A stretch of DNA of 64,000 nt from Bacillus taeanensis (GTDB lineage: Bacteria > Bacillota > Bacilli > Bacillales > UBA6769). Of this stretch, positions 8,839 to 16,264 are shown in pieces. The stretch covers positions 21,821-85,820 of the forward strand of contig NZ_QOCW01000020.1 in assembly GCF_003318295.1 (NCBI RefSeq), read 5' to 3'. Positions within the stretch are counted from its first letter, which is position 1. Each line of letters opens with the position of its first letter. The translations under genes were made by a program, and so were the position numbers. The notes below the pieces were generated by a model. The model was not told the DNA's origin. It ran no database searches and saw nothing but the letters and a program-made list of their open reading frames with translations.

Positions 8839-9714
8839 TTGAGAAAAAATAGAATGATTTGTGCAGTACTCCTGTCTCTAGGGCTTTTACTTACAGCTTG
8901 CGGTCAAACAGAAGAGACAAAAAACGATCAATCGCCGAACGTGGAGGAAGAAGTGGTATCTAAAAATGTTGAGAATGATGCAGCAGAAGATGAAGGGAAG
9001 GAAGCTCCTGAAGAAACTCCAAAAGAGAAGACTTCCAGTAGTGAACATGAAAACAGTGAGCCCGATATGGAATATGAACTAACAAAAAAAATATACAAAG
9101 AAAACAATATTACCATCTCCTATCCTCAAATTAGCAATCTAGCAGATGAAGCAAAACAAACCGAAATTAATGATTTATTATTTATTGAAGCATACAAAGT
9201 GATGAACTTTTATCCAGAAACAGAGGGCTTAGAACTTGAGATTGACTATACGATCTCGTTTCAAAATCCGTATTTCTTAAGTGCACAGTATTCAGGCATG
9301 GGTTTTGTTGAAGGAACTGCTCATCCAAGTCACATGTTCTATACAACGAACATTGATGTAACTAACGCAAAGAGAATCAAGCTGATAGATGTGGTCATTC
9401 CTAGTGAAGCATTCGTTGAGCTGTTCAAGTCAGATGCTTTTCGTGCTGTAAATCCAGATCATGAAGGAATGGCAAAAGAGTTGAAAGAATATGTGACAGC
9501 AAGTGATTTTGAGAATGCTGATTCACTCGATGACATTGGTACTGAAAAGCATTCAGAAGCATTTTCTTATTTCACTGAGAATGCTTTAGGGATCAGTATC
9601 GGTGTAAGTCATGCTGCGGGCGGATATGCGGCGTTTGAAATTAACTATAATGATCTTCCTTCTGATCTTGTAGTTGAAAAGGATATTTTGGAACTGCTGA
9701 AAATTGTAGAATAA
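8839..9714 (+). CDS. lipoprotein with DUF3298 (RsiV-like) domain
   Basis: A secreted lipoprotein of about 291 residues. The signal peptide ends in the lipobox LLTAC. About 60 residues rich in Glu, Ser and Asn follow, forming a flexible linker. The C-terminal region (from about residue 75) contains FVEGTAHPSHMFYTTNIDVT and a closing GGYAAFEINYNDL, which fits the DUF4163/DUF3298 fold of RsiV and of peptidoglycan deacetylase PdaC. TTG 8839 is preferred because GGGG lies 10 bases upstream; ATG 8830 directly abuts that site. The role is unknown; the fold in RsiV binds lysozyme, so cell-envelope sensing or inhibition is possible. It stands alone. Confidence 0.7.
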   Translation: MRKNRMICAVLLSLGLLLTACGQTEETKNDQSPNVEEEVVSKNVENDAAEDEGKEAPEETPKEKTSSSEHENSEPDMEYELTKKIYKENNITISYPQISNLADEAKQTEINDLLFIEAYKVMNFYPETEGLELEIDYTISFQNPYFLSAQYSGMGFVEGTAHPSHMFYTTNIDVTNAKRIKLIDVVIPSEAFVELFKSDAFRAVNPDHEGMAKELKEYVTASDFENADSLDDIGTEKHSEAFSYFTENALGISIGVSHAAGGYAAFEINYNDLPSDLVVEKDILELLKIVE

Positions 9715-9723
9715 CTTTTAAAA

Positions 9724-9756
9724 TAGACTCTGCCCATTAGCGGGAGGGTCTTTTCT
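9724..9756 (+). terminator. probable terminator
   Basis: AGACTCTGCCC pairs imperfectly with GGGAGGGTCT and is followed by TTTT. Confidence 0.65.
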
Positions 9757-9907
9757 AATTTATGATAAGAAAGTCGAAATGTCCGAAATAATTTTATTTT
9801 CAAAAAAAATAAGTGTCATTAATAAAGTTAACTGGCTAATTATGCTAAAATAGAGATGAAATAAATAGTATAAGAGAATGTACATATATAAGGGAGGAAG
9901 TACGTCT

Positions 9908-10798
9908 ATGAAACTACTAACTTTAATCAAAGACGGCAAGCAATCATTAGGGGTTAAAATTGAAAGCGGTATTATTGATCTTGAAGCAGCATTAAAGGAA
10001 GTACCGGATGATAAAATAGCAACATCGATTATGGGCGTTATTGCAGCGGGAAGGGAAGCGGCTGCTGAAATTGAGGCGTATATCAATGAACTGCCGTCAA
10101 AAGAAGCGTTTCTTAGAGATGAAGATGAAATCCAATGGGGACCTTGTGTCACACATCCGAACAAAATTCTGTGTGTTGGCTTAAATTACCGCAAACATGC
10201 TGATGAAACGAAAGCGCCGTATCCGGAAGTGCCGATTATTTTTAATAAATTTAATAATGCGCTTACAGGTCATAACTGCGAGGTTGCGGTACCAAACGTA
10301 ACAGAACGGTTAGATTACGAAGTCGAATTAGGCGTTGTCATCGGAAAAGAAGCGAAAAATGTAAGCAAGGAAGAAGCACTCGATTATGTGTTTGGCTACT
10401 GCACAGCAAATGATTTTTCTGCACGCGATCTTCAGAAGCGTACGCCGCAGTGGTTAATCGGAAAAACATGTGATGGCTTTGGTCCAATCGGTCCTTATCT
10501 CGTGACCGCTGATGAAGTGGGCGATCCGAACAACCTTCAGTTAAAAACAACAGTCAACGGGGAAGAACGTCAAAACTCAAATACGTCTGATATGATTTTT
10601 TACGTGGACGAGCTTGTCAGCTATCTTTCCCAGCACATGACGTTAACACCGGGGGATATTATTTTAACCGGCACTCCAGAAGGCGTTATTTTAGGCTATC
10701 CAATCGAAGAGCGCGTCTACTTAAAGCCGGGGGATGAAGTAACTGTTGAAGTTGAAAAATTAGGAGCATTAACGAATAAATTGGTAGAAGAGAAGTAA
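9908..10798 (+). CDS. fumarylacetoacetate hydrolase (FAH) family protein
   Basis: A 296-residue enzyme. A short N-terminal domain is followed by the FAH catalytic fold from about residue 75. Family motifs are CVGLNYRKHADE, IIFNKFNNALTGH, LDYEVELGVVIGKEAKNV (acidic metal ligands) and DFSARDLQKRTPQWLIGKT. Members act as acylpyruvases, oxaloacetate decarboxylases or isomerase/decarboxylases in aromatic breakdown; sequence alone does not separate these. ATG 9908 is set by GGGAGG eleven bases upstream; an in-frame start at 9878 lacks one. The gene stands alone, so no pathway can be inferred, and a housekeeping acylpyruvase or oxaloacetate decarboxylase role is as likely as any. Confidence 0.85.
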   Translation: MKLLTLIKDGKQSLGVKIESGIIDLEAALKEVPDDKIATSIMGVIAAGREAAAEIEAYINELPSKEAFLRDEDEIQWGPCVTHPNKILCVGLNYRKHADETKAPYPEVPIIFNKFNNALTGHNCEVAVPNVTERLDYEVELGVVIGKEAKNVSKEEALDYVFGYCTANDFSARDLQKRTPQWLIGKTCDGFGPIGPYLVTADEVGDPNNLQLKTTVNGEERQNSNTSDMIFYVDELVSYLSQHMTLTPGDIILTGTPEGVILGYPIEERVYLKPGDEVTVEVEKLGALTNKLVEEK

Positions 10799-10841
10799 GC
10801 GTTAAAGAATCCAGCATTGATAACAATGTTTGACAAAGGAG

Positions 10842-10896
10842 AAAGGGGTTGTCTCAATAGGATCTGACTCTATGTTTTTGAGACATCCCTTTTTTC
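10842..10896. terminator. terminator-like inverted repeat
   Basis: AAAGGGGTTGTCTCAA pairs with TTGAGACATCCCTTT. It can end the FAH gene on the plus strand and the SDR remnant on the minus strand. A very similar hairpin with a GGGGCTGTCTCA stem occurs at 12996-13045, so this is a dispersed hairpin type. Confidence 0.75.
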
Positions 10897-11142
10897 TTAT
10901 GCCATTTTCTTTATAATCATCTTTTCAATAAAAGACCAAGGCAATAGCTTCTTCAAAAACAAAATCGCTTTGATCCCTTTTCCAATCGGGTGATAAAAAG
11001 CAGGTTTTTTATCAAATACGATCTTTTTAATTAATCTCGCAACTTCAATCGGATCTTCGGTGTTATCTTTTGCAAAAGTAGAGCCTTCGTATGCCATCTC
11101 CATCATTTTTTTGTAATCATTATGTACTTGTAAATTCTCCAT
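10897..11142 (-). pseudogene. 3' remnant of a short-chain dehydrogenase gene
   Basis: The 81-residue ORF corresponds only to the C-terminal end of an SDR oxidoreductase. Its closing part, HPIGKGIKAILFLKKLLPWS, aligns with FPIGKGTKMMARLKKLLPWS at the end of the intact SDR protein at 33076-33915 in this window. The preceding segment DPIEVARLIKKIV also matches. The Rossmann part with the TGxxxGxG motif and the YxxxK active site are absent and not found upstream. The remnant is therefore inactive. The 69 bases to the next gene show no trace of the missing portion. Confidence 0.75.
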
Positions 11143-11211
11143 AATATTGGATGCTTTTTTTATTAAACCGCGATATAATATTTTTTCAAGAAGAGTGAAG
11201 GAGGAGAGACC

Positions 11212-11916
11212 ATGAAAAGTGGCAAGAAAGTAGTTTGTGAGAAACGAACGTATTCAAGGGAGTTTGATTCTCATCATCACGATTTTGGACAGTTTCTCTT
11301 TCCGCTGCACGGTTCTTTAGATTTGCAGACAACACACCAAAACATCGATCTTAAACCAGACTACTGCTTGTATCTTCCTCCTGAGTGCAATCATGTGTAC
11401 CGCTCGATGGATCGAAATGAATTTTTAATTTTAGATATTCCGAGTTACTATTTACCGGGCGAAACGGAAAGTATGTATATGAAGCTTGACCAACAGTGGG
11501 CTTCGATTCGCTTTTTATTATTAGAAGAAGCTCAACATCAAGAAAATTCATCTCCTGCATTGCAAGATCTAACAAGGTACGTAGCACACAAATTAAAAAC
11601 GCCCGAATCGCCTTCGCTGGATTATATTCATAACCATTATAAGGAAGCAATTAAAGTGGAAGAGTTAGCGGCACTGGAGCATTATCATCCTGTTTACTAT
11701 ACATCATGGTTTAAGCAGAAAACGGGAAAAAGTCCGAAAGAATATATGTTAGAACTGCGTTTTAATGAGGCGAAGCGATTGTTAACAGAAACAACATGGC
11801 CGATCACATCGATTAGTGAAGAATTAGGTTTTGAAAATTCCTCTTCGTTTACGAGGTGGTTTGTAAAATGCGCGGGAATGCCGCCGCAAAAATATCGAAA
11901 TCTTTATTTTAGATAA
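11212..11916 (+). CDS. AraC family transcriptional regulator
   Basis: A 234-residue regulator. The N-terminal half is a cupin-like sensor (HHHDFGQFLFPLHGS, YCLYLPPECNHVYRS). The C-terminal about 100 residues form the double helix-turn-helix, ending in SISEELGFENSSSFTRWFVK and the AraC signature CAGMPPQKYR. ATG 11212 follows AAGGAGGAGAGACC. The next gene in the same direction is an EamA exporter, but a strong terminator separates them. An AraC regulator next to an EamA exporter is common and suggests control of that gene, though this is inference. The histidine-rich start of the cupin may bind a metal or a small ligand. Confidence 0.9.
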   Translation: MKSGKKVVCEKRTYSREFDSHHHDFGQFLFPLHGSLDLQTTHQNIDLKPDYCLYLPPECNHVYRSMDRNEFLILDIPSYYLPGETESMYMKLDQQWASIRFLLLEEAQHQENSSPALQDLTRYVAHKLKTPESPSLDYIHNHYKEAIKVEELAALEHYHPVYYTSWFKQKTGKSPKEYMLELRFNEAKRLLTETTWPITSISEELGFENSSSFTRWFVKCAGMPPQKYRNLYFR

Positions 11917-11983
11917 AAAGAACCTTAAAATCTGTAAAGAAGAATTTTTTGTATTCTTCTATAATGGGTTTAAGGTTTTTTAT
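11917..11983 (+). terminator. rho-independent terminator after the AraC gene
   Basis: AACCTTAAA pairs with TTTAAGGTT, enclosing a second hairpin AGAAGAAT/ATTCTTCT, with a T run after it. Confidence 0.85.
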
Positions 11984-12006
11984 CTTTTAAAAAAGAACAA
12001 ATTTTA

Positions 12007-12063
12007 ATGTCTAGCTTCAGCGTCTACTCTCGCTAATAGGGGAGCAAGGCGCTTATGCTTTTG
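12007..12063 (+). repeat. dispersed intergenic repeat, short copy
   Basis: Starts ATGTCTAGCTTCAGCG and ends GCAAGGCGCTTATGCTTTT. The same two ends flank the longer element at 23002-23120. This sequence type recurs between genes in Bacillus and Geobacillus genomes. Confidence 0.7.
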
Positions 12064-12080
12064 TAAATGGAGTGGATAAT

Positions 12081-12986
12081 ATGAAAGGTAAGTTTTCAGC
12101 ATTTTTCGTTTTATTTGCCGCAATGCTTTGGGGAACAACGGGGACAGCGCAGATCTTTGCTCCTGAGGCGGCCCATCCAATTGCGATTGGGGCGGCGCGC
12201 TTAGCAGTAGGGGGGCTTTCGTTATTAATTGTAGTGCTTATCCTAGGGCAGTTAAACTTAAAAAATTGGCCGATGAAAGCAACGGTATTAGCGGCGTTAA
12301 GTATGGCTTTTTATCAGCCGTTATTTTTCTCAGCCGTTACAATGACAGGAGTGGCGGTTGGAACGGTGATTGCGATTGGCAGTGCGCCGATTTTATCAGG
12401 GGTATTAGAATGGCTTTTCTTAAAAAAACGTCCGACGAATGTATGGTGGGTTTCGACGGGTTTATCAATACTTGGCTGTTTGATGCTTTTTAGTAATAAA
12501 CAATCAGTCAATATAGAGCCAGCGGGTATTTTAATGGCGCTTGGGGCTGGGTTATCATTTGCGAGCTATACGTTAGTAAGTGAAAAGCTCGTAAGAAACT
12601 ATTCTTCATTATCGGTTGTTGCAGTCGTGTTTACATTAAGCGCCCTGTTTTTATCGCCGTTTTTATTCCTATATGAGATGTCGTGGATGATGAGCTTTCA
12701 AGGAATCGCCGTCAGTCTTCATCTTGGCATTGTCACAACAGGAATTTCTTATTTTCTGTTTGCGAAAGGGTTGAGAAATGTTCCGTCATCAACAGCGGTC
12801 ACATTGTCTTTAGCCGAACCGTTAACAGCGGCCTTATTAGGTGTATTTTTAGTAGGAGAGAAGTTAAGTTTTATTTCCTGGTTTGGGATTTCGCTTCTGA
12901 TCATTGGAATCGGCTTACTAGTTTTCTCCTCGTCAAAACCAAAAAAGCAGCGTCACCCTCAATTGGCGGTTGAGAAAGAGTTTTAA
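12081..12986 (+). CDS. EamA/DMT family transporter
   Basis: About 301 residues forming ten membrane helices in two EamA repeats. The first repeat begins at FVLFAAMLWGTTGTAQIF and the second at MALGAGLSFASYTLVSEKL. The family exports metabolites such as amino acids and purines and lies in the inner membrane. ATG 12081 is chosen because GGAG lies 8 bases upstream; the in-frame GTG at 12072 overlaps that site. The C-terminus SSSKPKKQRHPQLAVEKEF is a charged tail. The AraC-type regulator just upstream may control it. The substrate is unknown. Confidence 0.85.
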   Translation: MKGKFSAFFVLFAAMLWGTTGTAQIFAPEAAHPIAIGAARLAVGGLSLLIVVLILGQLNLKNWPMKATVLAALSMAFYQPLFFSAVTMTGVAVGTVIAIGSAPILSGVLEWLFLKKRPTNVWWVSTGLSILGCLMLFSNKQSVNIEPAGILMALGAGLSFASYTLVSEKLVRNYSSLSVVAVVFTLSALFLSPFLFLYEMSWMMSFQGIAVSLHLGIVTTGISYFLFAKGLRNVPSSTAVTLSLAEPLTAALLGVFLVGEKLSFISWFGISLLIIGIGLLVFSSSKPKKQRHPQLAVEKEF

Positions 12987-12995
12987 ATAAAAAGT

Positions 12996-13045
12996 AGGGG
13001 CTGTCTCAAAAGCATAGATTCAGACCCTAATGAGACACCCCTTTT
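12996..13045 (+). terminator. terminator-like inverted repeat after the EamA gene
   Basis: AGGGGCTGTCTCA pairs with TGAGACACCCCTTTT. It is closely related to the hairpin at 10842-10896. Confidence 0.75.
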
Positions 13046-13054
13046 AGTTAGCAC

Positions 13055-13095
13055 AAAAAAGACCCCATTACAAAGAACTTGTACTAAGGTCTTAT
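13055..13095 (-). terminator. terminator of the amidohydrolase operon
   Basis: Read on the minus strand, ATAAGACC and GGTCTTTTTT form a short stem with a T tail just after the M20 stop codon. Confidence 0.6.
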
Positions 13096-13115
13096 GTACT
13101 AACAAATTGTTTAAT

Positions 13116-14510
13116 TTAACGAAATTCAGCCGCTTGTTTAAATTTTGCTGGAATCCCCGCAGTATACGGCTTTCCTTCTGTACGTATTTTAAATTCCTCT
13201 TTTGCTTTATTTAAAACATCGTCTTTATTGATTAACAAGTCATACGCGGAAAGTGCCATCGTTTGAGCTGCTAGATGCATCCCTTTAAAGCCGATTGATG
13301 AACCAAATGACGCTGTGGCCTGCCATGTATGGAGCTGAACGCCAGTAGGGGCGCATGTTGTCATAACAGTTGCAGTTGGTGTAATCCAGCTTACATCGCC
13401 AACGTCAGTCGAGCCGCTCATTGATTTTCCTTTCGTGCTTGTATCGTTTTGGTAAGAGGAAGAAAGAAGCTCCTTTTCAGTTTCATTTGCTGCTTTTACA
13501 ATCGCAGGATCGATCGTTTTCACTAACGCTTCAGCCCATTTTTTTTCTTCATTCGTAAAATGTAAGGAGTTTGCACATTTCATATTATCAAACATTATTT
13601 CATTTAAAGGATCATTTGGCAGGGTGTTATAAGGAAATGCCTCAATTTCCGAGCGTACTTCTGTTTCAGTCATAAGTGCCGCACCTTGGGCAATTTTTTC
13701 GACTCTTCTAAGCATATCATCAACTTGTTCTTTCGTCGCAGCCCGTAAATAGTACCACACACTAGCATGCTCAGGGACAATATTTGGAGAAAGGCCGCCA
13801 TTTGTAGTTACATAATGAATGCGTGCGCCATCGACAATATGTTCACGTAAATAATTTGAGCCAACATTCATAAGCTCAACAGCATCAAGCGCACTTCTTC
13901 CGGCATGAGGCGAGGCCGCCGCATGTGTCGGTGTTCCTTTAAAATGATATTTAATTGATACGGCAGACTGCATGCTCTTATGTAAAACGAAATTTGATGT
14001 CCATGGATGCCACGTTAACGCACAGTCTAAATCATCAAAAACGCCTTCTTTAGCCATATACGTTTTTCCTGACAGCACTTCCTCAGCCGGACAGCCGTAA
14101 TAACGAATCGTTCCGTTTAAGTGATGGTCATTCATCACTTTTTTTAAAGCGATCACAGCTTCAACACCGGCGGTTCCTAATAAGTTGTGTCCACATCCAT
14201 GTCCGGGACCATTTGATACAGCTTGTTCCTGCACTATATTCACTGTTTGGGAAAGTCCGGGTAATGCATCAAATTCTCCTAATATTCCGATGATCGGTTT
14301 TCCAGAGCCGTATTCAGCAACAAATGCAGTAGGTATGCTTCCAATCGAGGACTGAATGCTAAAGCCTTCTTCTTTTAATTTTACTTTCTGTAATTTACTT
14401 GCATAGTTTTCTTCATAAGCCACTTCAGGGTGTTCCCAAATTTTTTGAGCCATTGCAGTAAATTTAGTTTCATTTGCAGTCATCCACTGCAGCAGTGTTT
14501 CTTTACTCAT
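13116..14510 (-). CDS. M20 family amidohydrolase (AbgB-like)
   Basis: A 464-residue zinc aminoacylase/amidohydrolase. The catalytic domain carries GHGCGHNLLG, PAEEVLSG and TWHP, and a dimerisation insert begins at TPTHAAASPHAGRSALDAVELM. The length and these motifs fit the p-aminobenzoyl-glutamate hydrolase AbgB type, which cleaves N-acyl amino acids or small amide conjugates in the cytoplasm. It is the last gene of a three-gene minus-strand operon behind two membrane proteins. The membrane proteins may import the substrate that it cleaves. Start ATG 14510 follows TGGAGGAATAAC. The true substrate is unknown. Confidence 0.9.
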   Translation of the reverse strand: MSKETLLQWMTANETKFTAMAQKIWEHPEVAYEENYASKLQKVKLKEEGFSIQSSIGSIPTAFVAEYGSGKPIIGILGEFDALPGLSQTVNIVQEQAVSNGPGHGCGHNLLGTAGVEAVIALKKVMNDHHLNGTIRYYGCPAEEVLSGKTYMAKEGVFDDLDCALTWHPWTSNFVLHKSMQSAVSIKYHFKGTPTHAAASPHAGRSALDAVELMNVGSNYLREHIVDGARIHYVTTNGGLSPNIVPEHASVWYYLRAATKEQVDDMLRRVEKIAQGAALMTETEVRSEIEAFPYNTLPNDPLNEIMFDNMKCANSLHFTNEEKKWAEALVKTIDPAIVKAANETEKELLSSSYQNDTSTKGKSMSGSTDVGDVSWITPTATVMTTCAPTGVQLHTWQATASFGSSIGFKGMHLAAQTMALSAYDLLINKDDVLNKAKEEFKIRTEGKPYTAGIPAKFKQAAEFR

Positions 14511-14535
14511 GTTATTCCTCCATTAATAATAAAAA

Positions 14536-15273
14536 TTAGGCATGTTCTTTCTGTTTTTTCATTTTTTCTAAAAGGATACAAACTACAACGGTGCCGAGGA
14601 TACATAAAAAAGTTTGAAAGGCGCGGGGGACCGGACCGAGATTGACAAATAGTCCAAAAGCAATTCCAACTGCTCCGAATAAAGGTTTTTTAACAGCAAA
14701 CTGTGCAATTACTCCTCCGAATATGGCAGGAAGAACGAAGCGGAAGTTTTCTAATACCGACTGTGGAAACAAGGAAATTAAGTAAGACCCGCTTAGTATA
14801 ACAGCGATAAGAATAATAATATTCACAAGAGAAGCAGTAGCAATTGCTAGCGATGCTGTAATTTCACCTTTTTTCGTCCCAGGTTCTGCACCGACTACGC
14901 TTTGGGCAACAGAGGCGCACGGAAGACACATGTTTCCAATATTCCCAGTTAAAAAGGCAAGATATGTTCCGGAAACACCTAAAATCGGATAATAACTAAT
15001 CGGTTCAAGAACCCAAACAAACATAACAATGGAAGCATAAGCAGTAAATCCGGAAATAATCGCTGACCAGCCAGGATGAAAACCAAGTCCAAACGACAGA
15101 TAAAGAGGAACGAGTAACGTTAAAATAATAATCGTCCAAATCGTTAAGCGGCCCCAAAAATGAGATTTCAGGTGATAGGTCTCAAAATTAATTGCTTGAG
15201 CAGTGGATATTGGCGCTGTTTCGGTCAAGGGAGCACTGAACGTGAGATCTTTTTGTTCTTTATTTACTGACAT
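14536..15273 (-). CDS. polytopic membrane protein, partner of the DUF5058 protein
   Basis: A 245-residue membrane protein with about six helices. The first 45 residues are soluble (MSVNKEQKDLTFSAPLTE). A helix LTIWTIIILTLLVPLYLSFG follows, and a conserved-looking stretch GVSGTYLAFLTGNIGNMCLP with CASVAQSVVGAEPGTKKGE. ATG 15273 has GGAGAAG eight bases upstream; longer in-frame starts run back into the previous gene. The gap to the previous gene is 23 bases, and to the amidohydrolase 25 bases. I recall this protein as a usual neighbour of DUF5058 and amidohydrolase genes but do not know its function. A two-subunit transporter with the next protein is a reasonable guess. Confidence 0.75.
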   Translation of the reverse strand: MSVNKEQKDLTFSAPLTETAPISTAQAINFETYHLKSHFWGRLTIWTIIILTLLVPLYLSFGLGFHPGWSAIISGFTAYASIVMFVWVLEPISYYPILGVSGTYLAFLTGNIGNMCLPCASVAQSVVGAEPGTKKGEITASLAIATASLVNIIILIAVILSGSYLISLFPQSVLENFRFVLPAIFGGVIAQFAVKKPLFGAVGIAFGLFVNLGPVPRAFQTFLCILGTVVVCILLEKMKKQKEHA

Positions 15274-15296
15274 TGCACTTCTCCTGCCTTTCTTCT

Positions 15297-16004
15297 TTAA
15301 GAAATAAAGTAGCCGACAACTAATCCGACAATAATAACGAGACCTAATGACCATTCTTTTAACCAAGTTACATTCAGCTTATTTGCAGCCATGATTATAA
15401 GCGGCATAACGAGAAATGAAACGATTAATACGATAAATTCACTTCTTCCTTTTACCATTTCGCTGCCTCCGAGATAACCGAAAGCCCCAACCATCGCCGC
15501 AATAGAAATTGTATTTAATAGGCTGACATTTTTACTGTTTGAAGCTGCTTTTTGCTGTAGTTTTCCGAGTGATTTTGTAAATAAGGCCGTAAATAACAGC
15601 CAGCCCATTCCCCCAAGGCACATTACCCAAACTGCAGCGGTAAAAGCTTGTACCGTATAATCAGCGGAACCTAAATCAGCGCCGGCAGCTTTTGAACCAA
15701 TGCTTGCCCCGACCGTTTCAATTGCGGCAGAGCCGATAATCCCGATTCGCATTAACGTCACAGGATTGCCAACGAGTGCCATAAAGGAAATTGCAACCAC
15801 AACAATTGCTAACGAAGGACCTAAAGAGCTAATCGCGCCGGCTCTTATTGCGGATTTCACTTCTCCTGCAGTCATGCCGACAGACGAACTTGCTTTTGAG
15901 GCTAGTCTCATAAAAATAATCGCTTGAAAAATAACGACTGCAGCGACAAGTGAAGCAAAAATCCAAAGTGGAAAGCTATTTGCCGTTTGCATTACTTTTT
16001 CCAA
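15297..16004 (-). CDS. DUF5058 family membrane protein
   Basis: A 235-residue protein with six or so hydrophobic segments and the stretch GEVKSAIRAGAISSLGPSLA, which I associate with DUF5058. It is the promoter-proximal gene of the operon DUF5058 - membrane protein - M20 amidohydrolase, preceded by GGGGGAATTTTATT. An uptake system for an N-acyl or amide compound is inferred from the operon only. Across 215 bases lies the divergent GAF/PucR-type regulator, which probably controls this operon. Confidence 0.75.
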   Translation of the reverse strand: MEKVMQTANSFPLWIFASLVAAVVIFQAIIFMRLASKASSSVGMTAGEVKSAIRAGAISSLGPSLAIVVVAISFMALVGNPVTLMRIGIIGSAAIETVGASIGSKAAGADLGSADYTVQAFTAAVWVMCLGGMGWLLFTALFTKSLGKLQQKAASNSKNVSLLNTISIAAMVGAFGYLGGSEMVKGRSEFIVLIVSFLVMPLIIMAANKLNVTWLKEWSLGLVIIVGLVVGYFIS

Positions 16005-16194
16005 AATAAAATTCCCCCTTTTAAAATTTTCTATAAAAATTTTTGTTGATAGAGAACGTTGTAATCATTTCGTATTTTTAATTATCATCCCTTATAGAAA
16101 GAGCCTTCATTTTTTGCATCCTTATTTTGTTGATTTTTAAAAGACTTTATTTTCTGATTATTTATAATGTTAAGGCATTGTTAAAGGTAAAACA

Positions 16195-16210
16195 ATGTAA
16201 TATATTACAT
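16195..16210. promoter_or_regulatory. 16-bp perfect palindrome, candidate operator
   Basis: ATGTAATATATTACAT reads the same on both strands and lies between the divergent DUF5058 operon and the GAF/PucR regulator gene, directly upstream of the latter. It is a candidate binding site for that regulator. The rest of the spacer (16005-16194) is AT-rich without other clear signals. Confidence 0.5.
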
Positions 16211-16264
16211 ATATAGAGTATGAAAAATGGAATATCTTATATAGGAGAAGGGTGGAAGCTGGTA

